DNA of 64,000 bases from Sulfolobus sp. S-194. GTDB lineage: Archaea; Thermoproteota; Thermoprotei_A; Sulfolobales; Sulfolobaceae. Location of the stretch: positions 2,197,501 through 2,261,500 of the forward strand of contig NZ_CP035730.1 of NCBI RefSeq assembly GCF_012222305.1, written 5' to 3'. The first letter of the stretch is position 1, and each line of letters opens with the position of its first letter. This document shows, piece by piece, positions 48,271 through 58,057 of this stretch. The notes below the pieces were generated by a model. That model saw only the letters and a program-made list of their open reading frames with translations, did not search any database and had not been told where the DNA came from. A program made the position numbers and the translations under genes.

Positions 48271-49003
48271 ACCTCGACGTATAACCCCTTGGAGTTATTA
48301 TTTTACCATTACATATATATGAACGAGAATTACCAACAATCATCATAGTAACCATATTTATTTTATCGAGATATTTTTTCCACTCTGATAAGGTAGTTAC
48401 AATAACTTCCTCATTTTCCCTATAAGCACCTTTTACTATACCAACTGGTGTTTCACCTTTTCTGTACTCAGCCATTATTTCCATTGCCTTTAAAAGTAAA
48501 GGCTTATTTATGGGATTGTAGAGGGCAATTACAAAGTCACCTTCAGCAGCTTTCCTAACCCTGTGAAGAATTTCTTCTGCAGGTACTAAGAGGTCGCTTA
48601 AGCTAATCACCGCAAAGTCCATTGATAATGGTGAACCTAATCTTGCTGCAGCAGCTAAAGCTGCAGTAACACCGGGTATAATTTCAAAGTCGACATTAAC
48701 ATTATTAACACACATCATTTCAAGTGTTGGTGGTGCCATTCCGTAAACTTGGGGATCACCACTAGAAACTAAAGCGACAGTATGACCCTCTAAAGCTTTC
48801 TTTATTGCCATTTTAGCCCTATATAATTCCTCTTTCATCCTTGCTGTGATAACCTCTTTTCCATCGGTTAAATCCTTAATCAAATCAGCATAAGTTGTAT
48901 ATGCAATTATAACGTCACTTTCTTTTATAGCCTCTAGCATTCTTAAAGTCCGATTTTTTTCATCTCCAGGACCAATACCGATTATGTAAATTTTACCCGC
49001 CAT
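48242..49003 (-). CDS. cbiH: Cobalt-precorrin-3B C17-methyltransferase
   Basis: The 253-residue methyltransferase starts IYIIGIGPGDEKNRT, with VALVSSGDPQVYGMA (about 76-90), IIPGVTAALAAAARLGSPLS and ALYNPINKPLLL, matching CbiH/CobJ. It performs the C-17 methylation with ring contraction. It overlaps the cbiX-cbiC fusion by 11 nt. Confidence 0.9.
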   Translation of the reverse strand: MAGKIYIIGIGPGDEKNRTLRMLEAIKESDVIIAYTTYADLIKDLTDGKEVITARMKEELYRAKMAIKKALEGHTVALVSSGDPQVYGMAPPTLEMMCVNNVNVDFEIIPGVTAALAAAARLGSPLSMDFAVISLSDLLVPAEEILHRVRKAAEGDFVIALYNPINKPLLLKAMEIMAEYRKGETPVGIVKGAYRENEEVIVTTLSEWKKYLDKINMVTMMIVGNSRSYICNGKIITPRGYTSRYDYVNAFNS

Positions 49004-49994
49004 AACTCCTCACCATCCTAATTAACTCATTCATGATGGATACTGCTATACTACTGCCACCGTAAGTTCCTCTTAAGACTATACATGGTATGCCAGATTT
49101 TATTAAATCCTCCTTAACCTCAACGGCATTTGTAAATCCCGGTGGAGTGGCAATAACCAAAGGTATCTCCATACCTTCTTTCCTTATCTTTAAAACTTCA
49201 GCAACAGCAGTTGGAGCGTTTCCAATAACCACAATCTTTGGATAAGATAAACCAAGTCTTATACCAGCCGCTGTTCTAGTAATTTTCATTTCCTTAGCTA
49301 GTTCTAAGGCTTTATCTAGATAATTTTCAACTTTGTCCCATCTTATTCCAGCAGAAACCATCTTTACATCAGTCAAAATCGGAATACCAGATTTCAAACC
49401 TTCTATTCCAATATCAATTGCATCTTGCGAAATATAGATTTTATCAGCTATATCGAGATTACCAGACGCGTATACAGCTCTGGCTATTATCTCTATTTCT
49501 CTGTTATCTACGTATGGGAATCGTTCTCTAACTTTTTCCTTGATAAATTTCATTGTTCTTTCCTCAATTTCTTCTGGGTCTTCTATATACTCATTTTCTT
49601 GTTGGGGAAACGCTGTAGAAACTCTGTAAAAAAGTGCTAATTTCACCAGGTTTGAGTCAGCTAAAGGCTTTGTAAAATAGACGTTAATTTCTTTACCCTC
49701 ATACGTACTCTTAACCCATTTATAAAACTCACTAACACCAAAACTTCCCATAATGTCCTTCGCTACATGATTTCCCCTTCCTAAAAAAGCCAAAGCAAAG
49801 ACGATGTGATTAATTCCCTTTGATAACAATTCTGAAACAATATTCCTCCAATTAGGTTCAGTATATTCATTATGTGATAAAAAAACTGGTACTTCTAGCT
49901 TTTCTTCTATGTATCTTGCCAGATTTACCATGTCCTCTACAAAGGTATTTCTTCTAGAACCATGAGTGATTATTATAATAGCTGAGTTATTCAC
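48993..49994 (-). CDS. CbiX-CbiC fusion: cobaltochelatase plus precorrin-8X methylmutase
   Basis: From GTG at 49994 the protein has 333 residues. Residues about 5-115 are a small CbiX-type chelatase (IIIITHGSRRNTFVEDM with the metal-binding His, and FLGRGNHVAKDI). Residues about 130-330 are CbiC/CobH (EIIARAVYASGNLDIADKI, SAGIRW, AAGIRLG and IGNAPTAVAEVL). The fusion joins cobalt insertion with the final methyl shift, the first and last steps of ring construction. A longer frame to a TTG at 50045 exists, but a TATA-like TTTTTATAT about 28 nt before the GTG supports the shorter start. Confidence 0.85.
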   Translation of the reverse strand: MNNSAIIIITHGSRRNTFVEDMVNLARYIEEKLEVPVFLSHNEYTEPNWRNIVSELLSKGINHIVFALAFLGRGNHVAKDIMGSFGVSEFYKWVKSTYEGKEINVYFTKPLADSNLVKLALFYRVSTAFPQQENEYIEDPEEIEERTMKFIKEKVRERFPYVDNREIEIIARAVYASGNLDIADKIYISQDAIDIGIEGLKSGIPILTDVKMVSAGIRWDKVENYLDKALELAKEMKITRTAAGIRLGLSYPKIVVIGNAPTAVAEVLKIRKEGMEIPLVIATPPGFTNAVEVKEDLIKSGIPCIVLRGTYGGSSIAVSIMNELIRMVRSYGG

Positions 49995-50029
49995 GATATT
50001 GGATAGCTTATCCAAATATAAAAATATTT

Positions 50030-50698
50030 CTAAGAAAAGGAACAAGGAGGAATATAAACTATAGTAAGATCACTAAATTTCAGATCACGAGTTATAATCT
50101 CGTCAACAGCAAAATTATACACTTTTTCATCTTGATATGTTAACTTTTCCATTATAGTCAAAGTAATAGAATTACAGCCATATTCTCTCAACTTCAACGC
50201 AATCTTTTTAACACCATCTGGATAAGGTTCTGGGTTGATTAAAATTCCTCTACCAGTATTCAGAAACTTCTTAATTTCATCGTAATTAATTTCGCCCCTA
50301 ACATGAAAAGTGAGAAAAACTATTTCTGAAAGGTCTTTTCCTATAATATGCAATGCTCTAATTATTGATGACACGCCCGGTATAATCGCTAATTCTACTC
50401 TGTTCTCTATACATAATTTCTTCAACTTATTTAATAATTGAAAATCAGAAACAGCAGGATCACCATGATTAAGAAAAGCCACATTCTCGTCCTTAGCTAA
50501 TTTTATGATCTCGTTAAGTTGTCTCTCCTCTTCTTTATAATTTAGTCTGATTATTTGTTTACCTTGAATGTAAGAAGAAAAACGCTCTATTACACTTCCC
50601 CAGCCAGTAACAACTTCACTATTCTTCAAAATCTCTAATCCCTTAACAGTAATTAAATCTGGGTCACCAGGTCCAACGCCAATTACATAAAGAGTCAT
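50030..50698 (-). CDS. cbiE: Cobalt-precorrin-7 C5-methyltransferase
   Basis: The 222-residue SAM methyltransferase has YVIGVGPGDPDLITVKGLEI, VAFLNHGDPAVSDFQLL (about 88-104) and IPGVSSIIRALHIIG. The CbiE subtype is supported by the FHVRGE segment and by the presence of CbiT, with which it acts. It overlaps cbiG by 4 nt. Confidence 0.85.
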   Translation of the reverse strand: MTLYVIGVGPGDPDLITVKGLEILKNSEVVTGWGSVIERFSSYIQGKQIIRLNYKEEERQLNEIIKLAKDENVAFLNHGDPAVSDFQLLNKLKKLCIENRVELAIIPGVSSIIRALHIIGKDLSEIVFLTFHVRGEINYDEIKKFLNTGRGILINPEPYPDGVKKIALKLREYGCNSITLTIMEKLTYQDEKVYNFAVDEIITRDLKFSDLTIVYIPPCSFS

Positions 50699-51657
50699 TC
50701 AAATCCCGCTATAGCTATAGTTATTTCATTATTATAAGTAATTTTTCTTAAAAGTAATTTAGCCCCATTACCACCAGCTATTAACGCTGAAACTTCTGCA
50801 ACACCTTTCAGACCAATTTCTTTTAGCTTTTCAGATTGTGGTGATAGACACTCATCGTTAAATGTCTCTATTTCGTCCCTAGTAACCAATCTAAATGCAA
50901 TTCCAAGTTCGTCAGCAACGATTTTTACTTTTTCTCTAATAGATGAGATAATTTTAACCCTATTTAAGGGTAAATTAAGTTTACTCAAAGTTTCAAGAAT
51001 ACCTTTCCTTATTACGTCTGGGTCAGTTTCAATTTTACTACCAATTCCTATAGCAAGCTTATAAGGTTTTAAATATACTGTATTTTCCTCATATCTTTCG
51101 GGTTCTTTTTCAACCAGAACTACTTTATATTTACACTCCTCACCTATTACATATCCCTTAACTTCTTCTGGTATTTTTTCTAAGCCTTGTACGCAAACCT
51201 TTTCCCCTCTTAATAAGGCTGAAGTTACTTTAACTATTTCTTTTACATTGAGTATTTTGCAGAATAATTTACGCGAAAATTCTTCTACACTGGTTACTCC
51301 AAAATTTTCACTAGCTGTAGTTATTATCGCTTCCGCATCCAACAATTTACTTATTAATAAGGCTAAATCATTTGCACCCCAATGAGCTCCTAGTATTGGA
51401 ATAACATATCTCCCAGAATCATCTATTACAATAACTGCAGGATCTACATCTTTACTTTTAGCATAATTACAAATAGTTCTAACAGCACCACTTAAAGCCA
51501 TTGTAAAAATTATGGCATCGTAACATTTCCATATATACTCAAAGTTAGCCTCAGAATACTTAAAGACGTACACTGGATAGTCCTTTCTTAATGCTTCCTT
51601 AAGCTTGTCTGCAATATCTTCCTTTGAAGCGTAAATGATAGCAATGCCTCTCCACAA
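50695..51657 (-). CDS. cbiG: CbiG cobalamin biosynthesis protein
   Basis: The 320-residue protein has the three CbiG regions: N-terminal AIIYASKEDIADKL, the central DDSGRYVIPILGAHWGANDL (about 98-117) and the C-terminal KLAIGIGSKIETDPDVIRKG plus EVSALIAGGNGAKLL. It hydrolyses the cobalt-precorrin-5A lactone. First gene of the corrin operon and directly adjacent (0-base gap) to the peptidase gene upstream. Confidence 0.88.
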   Translation of the reverse strand: MWRGIAIIYASKEDIADKLKEALRKDYPVYVFKYSEANFEYIWKCYDAIIFTMALSGAVRTICNYAKSKDVDPAVIVIDDSGRYVIPILGAHWGANDLALLISKLLDAEAIITTASENFGVTSVEEFSRKLFCKILNVKEIVKVTSALLRGEKVCVQGLEKIPEEVKGYVIGEECKYKVVLVEKEPERYEENTVYLKPYKLAIGIGSKIETDPDVIRKGILETLSKLNLPLNRVKIISSIREKVKIVADELGIAFRLVTRDEIETFNDECLSPQSEKLKEIGLKGVAEVSALIAGGNGAKLLLRKITYNNEITIAIAGFE

Positions 51658-52473
51658 TTAGATTTCTCCCTCAAAAACAAAGACTCTAACTATATTCTTA
51701 TCCTTTACTCCCCTTGCCATTCCAACAGTGTTATAATAAGCAGCAGCATATCCTTTATAATCTATCCCAATTAAGCCTACATTACCTTTTCCAAATAGTT
51801 CAGTAATCTTATTGACAACAGCCTTAACAGAATCCTCTATTGAGAAACCCATGGAAACTAACATATCTACTTCTTTAGCCGGTAAGACCCTAAGAATTAT
51901 TTCACCAATACCAGTAGAAGAAACTGCGACTCTAGGAGTCGCATAGTATCCAGCACCAGGTATGGGGGAATCACCAACCCTACCTGGTAATTTACCAGAA
52001 ATTCCTCCAGTACTAGTCCCAGCTACTAAATTACCTTGTTCATCTAAAGCAACAGCACCGACAGTATCTCCACCATTATTTCCAATGAATTTAGTTATGG
52101 ATTTTTCGCCCCTCTCGCCAACCAAGATAACGTGCCTACCATCAAGCATAACCTTTAGTGCTTCTTTTATAGGATTTTTGGCCTTAACCGAAGCCACAGC
52201 ACCTACTTTCCAACTATTACCATGCATAATTCCAGCATCCATTTCAACTTCTCCTTCAGCATTCTTAACGCTCCCTATTCCAGCATCAAATATTCCAGAG
52301 TCTTCCATATATGCAATAGCCTCAACAGCGGCTTCAATAGCACTACCTTTTTTAAATTCTTCATAACCTCTTTCTAATGCTTTTTTGATCTCAATAAGTC
52401 CTTTTTCATGATCTCTTTTACTCCAATCTCCCGCTCCTCCATGAACAACTAAAATAGGTTTTGTGTATTTCAT
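51658..52473 (-). CDS. Isoaspartyl peptidase / L-asparaginase, Ntn type
   Basis: The 271-residue precursor starts [17 protein letters not shown], has INAGIGSV-like [20 protein letters not shown] (about 61-80), and the autocleavage site with nucleophile Thr in [15 protein letters not shown] (about 138), then [20 protein letters not shown]. Cleavage gives alpha and beta chains. It removes isoaspartyl dipeptides, useful at high temperature where Asp isomerises. It abuts cbiG. Confidence 0.88.
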   Translation of the reverse strand: MKYTKPILVVHGGAGDWSKRDHEKGLIEIKKALERGYEEFKKGSAIEAAVEAIAYMEDSGIFDAGIGSVKNAEGEVEMDAGIMHGNSWKVGAVASVKAKNPIKEALKVMLDGRHVILVGERGEKSITKFIGNNGGDTVGAVALDEQGNLVAGTSTGGISGKLPGRVGDSPIPGAGYYATPRVAVSSTGIGEIILRVLPAKEVDMLVSMGFSIEDSVKAVVNKITELFGKGNVGLIGIDYKGYAAAYYNTVGMARGVKDKNIVRVFVFEGEI

Positions 52474-52517
52474 AATAGAAAAGAAGATTTAAAATAAGAA
52501 AAGGTTTTGAAAAAACT

Positions 52518-53723
52518 CTAATTGATTTTCAATTCATTTACCTTTAAAGTTTCTGGTCCTATAACCAAACCAATTATAGCAAGTAAAGCACCAATCGTTA
52601 ATATCGTTAGGGCTGAATAGCTAACTGGCATTATTTTACCTAATAAAGAGATATAAATTTGAGCAAAACCAGCTATAAAGAATGCACCGTTATAGGAAAA
52701 TCCTACACCCGTAGCCCTACTATATGTTTTAAACCTTTCAGCCAGATAGGCTGGGGTAATTGCTGAAGGTAGATTGATTAAGAATCCAAAAGCCGTTATG
52801 AGAAAAGTTAGATTAGATGTTGCCGAGTAAAGGTAAAGTAATACCCCAGCAATTATTGAGAGAATGGAACCTATGATAGCCATACTTTTTCTCCCAACGT
52901 AGTCTGACAAGAAACCAGAAAGGATCATTGCAGGAATTCCTACTAAGTTCATTATCAGTGCTAGGAAACCGTAAACTGATGAAGGTAACTTTAATACGTT
53001 ACCTAAAAATACTGGTACAAATTGAGGGCCAGAATAAATCATTAACCAAAATCCTATCATTACTAAAATCGTCTGGAATAATGGTCTTAGTCCCTGTGCC
53101 ACAGACTTTTTCTCAGATTTTAAGTAAATCTCTGACTCTGTAACTTTATACCTTATAATTATAGCTAGAATAGCCGGGAGAATACCTATGAGAAATACTA
53201 TTCTCCAACCCTCAGCTACTAGGAATGTCGGATTCTTAGCAAAATAAGTGAAAAGTAAGTCTACTATTACAAATCCCACTAATGTACCAGACTGCGTTAT
53301 GCCAGAAAATAGTCCCCTACGAGTAAATACGCTTTCCATTGCAAGCGTGAAACTTGATGAAACATCTCCACCGATAAAAATTCCCTGAAAAACTCTTAAA
53401 ATGCTAAGGAGTACGGTAGCCAAGACTCCAATTTGGTAATATGTTGGAAGAAACGCCGTTAAACCTATTGCTAAGGAGTAGCCTAAAACTGTGATAGTTA
53501 AAATTGATTTCCTTCCCTTCCAGTCTGCGAAGAGTCCAAAAATTAGTGAGCCTATTGGTCTAAATATAACAGTAAACACTATTGGAAGAACCGCACCTAA
53601 TAAACCTAGGGTGGGGTAAAAAAGTTTCCCTAAAATTGTTGATGTTATTACTACAGCCCCTAAATCATAAGAATCCATTACCCACGATAAATAAGCTCCC
53701 ATAAAGTTTATTTTCCAGTTCAT
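52518..53723 (-). CDS. MFS transporter, metabolite:proton symporter type
   Basis: The 401-residue protein has 12 predicted helices and the MFS loop signature [16 protein letters not shown] between helices 2 and 3 (about 64-79), repeated as [15 protein letters not shown] in the second half. [11 protein letters not shown] is like the shikimate/alpha-ketoglutarate permease subgroup. Likely imports an organic acid with protons; the substrate is unknown. Confidence 0.85.
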   Translation of the reverse strand: MNWKINFMGAYLSWVMDSYDLGAVVITSTILGKLFYPTLGLLGAVLPIVFTVIFRPIGSLIFGLFADWKGRKSILTITVLGYSLAIGLTAFLPTYYQIGVLATVLLSILRVFQGIFIGGDVSSSFTLAMESVFTRRGLFSGITQSGTLVGFVIVDLLFTYFAKNPTFLVAEGWRIVFLIGILPAILAIIIRYKVTESEIYLKSEKKSVAQGLRPLFQTILVMIGFWLMIYSGPQFVPVFLGNVLKLPSSVYGFLALIMNLVGIPAMILSGFLSDYVGRKSMAIIGSILSIIAGVLLYLYSATSNLTFLITAFGFLINLPSAITPAYLAERFKTYSRATGVGFSYNGAFFIAGFAQIYISLLGKIMPVSYSALTILTIGALLAIIGLVIGPETLKVNELKIN

Positions 53724-53809
53724 AAATTGAAAATCAAGTTTATATTTTAAAAATTATGTTTTAACGTCTAATGAGTAGTTTTATTAAGTAATGTTAATTA
53801 AAAGATCTC

Positions 53810-54367
53810 ATGTTTGGATTACTCCTTGCCATCATATTTCTTGTAATAGATATTGTAATTTCTATTTGGAATAGCTATAATGCTGGAAAAATATACGCCT
53901 ATAGAAAAGGATTAGGAGGAGTTGTGTATACTTTAGGAGGATTCTTACCAATATCATACGTGTTTGTTATAATAGTCACAGTAATATTTGCCTACTTAGG
54001 TTATCTTTCGTTCTCAGATGTGGTTTTTCTTTTAAGCTTTAGTTTCTTGTTTTTCGGCTTGGCAATAGTAATGTGGGGTATAATCGCTACAACTTTTTCT
54101 TTTATAGCTACAGTAAAGGGGAAGGATTGGAAGGCTGGACTAATTACTGTGTATAATGCATTTGCGACAATTTTTGACGCTTATGAATATATAACTGGTT
54201 TTCTCTCAGCTTGGAAATCGGTAAGAAGAGCTATAGATTCATCCGATTTCTCTATAATAGACGTTATAGCAGTAATAGCTATCGCAGTTGGAATAGGATT
54301 TGTCATATCTTATGTCGCATTTAAAGAAGGTCTGAAAAGTGAGCAGAAAGTAAGGTATATATTCTGA
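53810..54367 (+). CDS. Hypothetical multi-span membrane protein
   Basis: The 185-residue protein has about four membrane helices (residues 1-18, 45-65, 70-105 and 150-170) and an internal hydrophilic region. No family recognised. It lies 69 nt upstream of a KaiC-like ATPase on the same strand, so functional association is possible. Confidence 0.65.
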   Translation: MFGLLLAIIFLVIDIVISIWNSYNAGKIYAYRKGLGGVVYTLGGFLPISYVFVIIVTVIFAYLGYLSFSDVVFLLSFSFLFFGLAIVMWGIIATTFSFIATVKGKDWKAGLITVYNAFATIFDAYEYITGFLSAWKSVRRAIDSSDFSIIDVIAVIAIAVGIGFVISYVAFKEGLKSEQKVRYIF

Positions 54368-54436
54368 TTTTTAGAACGTACAAAAATCAGATTTAGTTGA
54401 TTTAATTTTATTAGTTATTCATTCAATCTTTAAATA

Positions 54437-55279
54437 ATGAAGGTCCCAAGAGTTAGAACATATATACCCGGGTTTGATGAAATACTTTATGGTGGAATAC
54501 CAGAGAGAAATATAGTTTTGATTTCTGGAGGCCCAGGTACTGGAAAATCTATTCTAGGTAAGCAGTTTCTTTACAACGGGTTACTAAAGAAAAATGAGGC
54601 CGGGATATTTGTAGCGTTAGAAGAACATCCAGTTTCCGTAATTAGGAGCTTTAAGCATTTTGGCTGGGATATTACGAAATACGAGAAAGAAGGAAAGTTT
54701 GCAATAGTTGATGTATTTACAGCAGGTATTGGCTCGATGGCGCAAAAAGAAAAATATGTTGTTAAGGACGTAGATAACGTTGGGGAATTAACTGGTGTAT
54801 TGAGAGACGCCATAAGGAATTTAAACGCAAAGAGAGTTGTTATTGACTCAGTAAGTACACTCTATTTAAGTAAGCCAGCAATTGCAAGGTCTATTGTAAT
54901 GCAACTAAAGAGAGTTATTGCTGGATTAGGCTGCACTGCAATGTTTATTAGCCAAGTGTCAGCCGGAGAAAGGGGATTTGGAGGACCTGGTGTTGAACAT
55001 GCGGTTGATGGAATCGTTAGACTTGACCTAGATGAATATGAGGGTCAGTTATATAGGTCAGTAATAGTTTGGAAAATGAGAGATAGTAAAATATCAATGG
55101 TTAGACATCCAATGGACATCACAGATGAAGGGATCATAATACAGTGGGATAAATACTTAAGGATAACTAACGTTAAGGCTGAGATACAGCCTTTACCTCA
55201 AAAGGAGATTGAAGAAATGAAAAAGGCTGTTGAAGAGACAGAAGAAGTCGTACAAGAAACTGAAGTAGAAGAAGAATAA
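54437..55279 (+). CDS. KaiC-like RecA-superfamily ATPase
   Basis: The 280-residue single-domain ATPase has Walker [14 protein letters not shown] (about 30-42), the paired Glu in [10 protein letters not shown] (about 61), Walker [13 protein letters not shown] (about 131-142), and the KaiC-type C-terminal core. An unusual, strongly acidic tail (about 255-280, rich in Glu) follows. Sulfolobales have several such RadA/KaiC paralogues implicated in recombination or signalling; which role applies here is not clear. A TATA-like element lies about 28 nt before the ATG. Confidence 0.85.
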   Translation: MKVPRVRTYIPGFDEILYGGIPERNIVLISGGPGTGKSILGKQFLYNGLLKKNEAGIFVALEEHPVSVIRSFKHFGWDITKYEKEGKFAIVDVFTAGIGSMAQKEKYVVKDVDNVGELTGVLRDAIRNLNAKRVVIDSVSTLYLSKPAIARSIVMQLKRVIAGLGCTAMFISQVSAGERGFGGPGVEHAVDGIVRLDLDEYEGQLYRSVIVWKMRDSKISMVRHPMDITDEGIIIQWDKYLRITNVKAEIQPLPQKEIEEMKKAVEETEEVVQETEVEEE

Positions 55280-55287
55280 TCTTTTTC

Positions 55288-56619
55288 TTAGTCTTCCTCC
55301 TCTTTACTCATATCTATTATCTCAGCAATTAGGAACCCAGCTATTAGCCAAAGTAAGAAAATATCTAAAGTTAATGGAACAGTACCTCCAACAGATGCGG
55401 AAAAGATTACCAAAGTTACTATTACTGCTGATATAGAAAGTGCTAGTTGTAAGATTCTTTTTCTAGCTCTCTTTAAAGATATTTTAAATAAAGAGAAATC
55501 AGCCGCCAAATGAACATATAAGTTAGCAAATAATGAGATTAAACCGACTAGGGCGAAAGCATTTGCTAAGTTAAAACCGCTTATAACTGTAGCTATAAAT
55601 GAAATAATCCAATAGGATGCTACAGCGACAGAGACAGCATAAAAAGGTTCATTCTTTTCTGTTAACTTAGCCAATATAGCGGGTAAAAAATCATGATATG
55701 CCATTGCAAATATGGTTCTAGATGTGGAAAAGATATATGTTAAAGTAGCTAGTACACCATCGTTTGCTGCAGCAAATAATACAAATGCTAATGTTAATAA
55801 TCCAAATCTATATTCTATCAAATGTATCAAATCAATATTAGTTATAGAGATATGAAAATAAATTATATGATCTATAATTGAATAAATATCAAAAGCAGCA
55901 AGTAGTCCTCCAAGCAAAATTACAGTAATTATTGCCCTAGGAACAGTTTTCTTAGGATCTTTAACTTCTCCAGATAATGGAGTTATTGAACCATAACCTG
56001 TTGGAATGCTGGAACCGAAAACTATAGCTAAAGCTACTTGATCTAATGGTGGGATTTTTACAAATGGATTATAAAAAGTAAATTTAGTAGTATATAAGAA
56101 TGAACCGGCTATAAAAGATAACATGAATATCTCTAAAACACTTGCAAAAATTGCATACCTAAATGAGGGTTTTTTACCTAGTAGTGCCAGAGTAGAAGAT
56201 ATACCAAGAATAATTGAAAGTATCATAAAAGGATTTATACTGAGTATTTCACTTAAAACAAAAGACGCGCCTAAAGCATAGGCTACACCATAAAATGAAG
56301 AATAAAGCAAATAAGTCCATCCAGTTTCAAAACCTAAACGTTTAGTTAAAGAATAATACGCGTAAAGATAATATCCGCCCTCTTGAGTAAATTTTGTTGA
56401 AAGCCTATATACAACAAGACCGTTAATAAGAACTAAAAGAGTTCCTAATATAACAGCAATTGGGGCGAAATATCCTCCTTCCTCAAAAGCTAACAGACCG
56501 TAAACTAGAACGCTTAAAAACGGGGATTGACCACCAAGGCTTAAAAATACGAGATCTCTTAGACCTATTTCCCTTTTAGGTTCTTTCAGCTTTTCCGTTT
56601 TTTCAGACGATTTTGACAT
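55288..56619 (-). CDS. APC-superfamily amino acid permease
   Basis: The 443-residue protein has about 12 membrane helices and the APC N-terminal segment GLRDLVFLSLGGQSPFLSVL, and a conserved PLSGEVKDPKKTVPRAI loop (about 213-229) typical of amino acid transporters. It likely imports amino acids or a polyamine. It converges with the KaiC-like gene (8-nt gap). Confidence 0.85.
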   Translation of the reverse strand: MSKSSEKTEKLKEPKREIGLRDLVFLSLGGQSPFLSVLVYGLLAFEEGGYFAPIAVILGTLLVLINGLVVYRLSTKFTQEGGYYLYAYYSLTKRLGFETGWTYLLYSSFYGVAYALGASFVLSEILSINPFMILSIILGISSTLALLGKKPSFRYAIFASVLEIFMLSFIAGSFLYTTKFTFYNPFVKIPPLDQVALAIVFGSSIPTGYGSITPLSGEVKDPKKTVPRAIITVILLGGLLAAFDIYSIIDHIIYFHISITNIDLIHLIEYRFGLLTLAFVLFAAANDGVLATLTYIFSTSRTIFAMAYHDFLPAILAKLTEKNEPFYAVSVAVASYWIISFIATVISGFNLANAFALVGLISLFANLYVHLAADFSLFKISLKRARKRILQLALSISAVIVTLVIFSASVGGTVPLTLDIFLLWLIAGFLIAEIIDMSKEEED

Positions 56620-56662
56620 CTATTTAACTCTTCACTCTTCTTCATTTTTAAAATTTACTTGT

Positions 56663-57190
56663 TTATTCGTACTTTTTCTTTACTTGTAACCTAACTTTAT
56701 ATTTATTTTTCCCCGCTTCAACTATATCATAATCAACAACATAACCTGTGCATTCCCTATGTACTGATATCTTATCTTCTGACAGCGTTAATTTAGGGTC
56801 TCCGCAGTTAATTAGTAGTTCCTTGAGCCTATCTTCAACTTCATCCCTAGAAGACACATAAAATTCACTGTACATTCCATCAGATGTTATAGAAGAAAAG
56901 GAGGATTTATAAAATATGAAATTAAATACCAAGAGGGATATGAAGGTATCTATGACAGAAAATATTATAGCGAAAGTAGGAAGTAAATTCCCTAATATTG
57001 GTACTTTAAGAACATAATAAGCTAAAAGTATGTAGAATGCTGAAGCAATAGTAGCGGAAAGTAAAACTGAAAAAACACCTTTCTTATACTCCTTATTAAG
57101 AAATGATGACGCAAAACCAAGTATTAAACCGCTAAATATTGGTATCCACCAAATTGCTAGAGCTAAAGGTATTGTATATTTAAGTTTCAC
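56663..57190 (-). CDS. Hypothetical membrane protein
   Basis: The 175-residue protein has about four hydrophobic helices in residues 1-95 and a soluble C-terminal domain (about 100-175) with paired Cys (INCGDPKL and RECTGYVVDYD). No family recognised. It lies upstream of the permease gene with a 43-base gap, perhaps in the same transcript. Confidence 0.65.
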   Translation of the reverse strand: MKLKYTIPLALAIWWIPIFSGLILGFASSFLNKEYKKGVFSVLLSATIASAFYILLAYYVLKVPILGNLLPTFAIIFSVIDTFISLLVFNFIFYKSSFSSITSDGMYSEFYVSSRDEVEDRLKELLINCGDPKLTLSEDKISVHRECTGYVVDYDIVEAGKNKYKVRLQVKKKYE

Positions 57191-57312
57191 TTGTATTTTC
57201 TCTCAATAACTGTTTTTAAGTCTATCTATTATTTTGACTACATTTAAAAAGTTAAATTAGTTTTTATCAGTTAAACTTAAAATGAAAAAAGTGATTTTTT
57301 AAATGATAAAAA

Positions 57313-57654
57313 ATGGCAAAGTTCCTACTTGTAGTTAAATCCCAAGATCAATTGAATGTTAACACAGCAGTTAACGTAGCACAAGGGCTAAAAATGATGG
57401 GAGCGGAAGATGTCAAAATGGTATTTCTAGGACCTGGAATAACAGCATTAAATAAGAAAAATGATATATCACAAATATTGAGTAAAGCTAGTGAAAATCT
57501 TAGAAAAATGAGTATTAAAGTATATGCTTGTGAGATGGCAATGAAAAACTACAATGTTAACAGAGATGATCTAATCTTCTTTGACGAAATATCAAGAGGA
57601 GCTGACGTAATAGTTAAATTTGCAAACGAGGGTTATACAATACTAACCTTCTAA
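57313..57654 (+). CDS. DsrE-family protein
   Basis: The 113-residue protein has the DsrE fold: VKSQDQLNVNTAVNVAQGLKM, VFLGPGITALNKK and the Cys-bearing KVYACEMAMKNYNV (Cys about residue 77). DsrE-type proteins transfer sulfur or interact with sulfur-carrier proteins. It converges with, and overlaps by 12 nt, the last gene of the molybdoenzyme operon, consistent with a link to sulfur metabolism. Confidence 0.8.
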   Translation: MAKFLLVVKSQDQLNVNTAVNVAQGLKMMGAEDVKMVFLGPGITALNKKNDISQILSKASENLRKMSIKVYACEMAMKNYNVNRDDLIFFDEISRGADVIVKFANEGYTILTF

Positions 57655-58056
57655 AGTCGTTAGAACTAAATAAGCACCATTTTTAACTAATGTAACCGTA
57701 TCTAATATTTGGTTTTTTGTTAGTCCCTCGGAAAACACAATCTTACCTATTTGAATACTTTTTGGTATTTCAGCATCTGGAGGTATTAGGAAAAACTCCA
57801 AATTCATTCTCATTAAATCTAGCTTTATCCTCTTTAATAAGGATGGATTCTTTTTTAATTTATCAACATCTAGGTCAATTATTACTGTAATTATATAAAA
57901 GGTAGAGTTTGGATTAGTCCTAATTATTGAGACTTTTACACTATTCTCTACGGGGGGAGAAACAGTTATATGGAAATACGCATTACCAGAAGTCACTTTT
58001 TCAACCTTCATACCTAATTCTAAAAACCAATTATATATTTCAGTGTCTGTAGCCAT
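57643..58056 (-). CDS. DUF2299-like hypothetical protein
   Basis: The 137-residue soluble alpha/beta protein has features of archaeal DUF2299: N-terminal EIYNWFLELGMKVEKVTSG, then VNNSV-type strands and a C-terminal helix. The assignment is tentative. It is the last gene of the molybdoenzyme operon, 1 nt after the HAD-like gene with AGGTG as ribosome site. A chaperone-like role is suggested for this fold, but not shown here. Confidence 0.6.
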   Translation of the reverse strand: MATDTEIYNWFLELGMKVEKVTSGNAYFHITVSPPVENSVKVSIIRTNPNSTFYIITVIIDLDVDKLKKNPSLLKRIKLDLMRMNLEFFLIPPDAEIPKSIQIGKIVFSEGLTKNQILDTVTLVKNGAYLVLTTLEG

Positions 58057-58057
58057 T

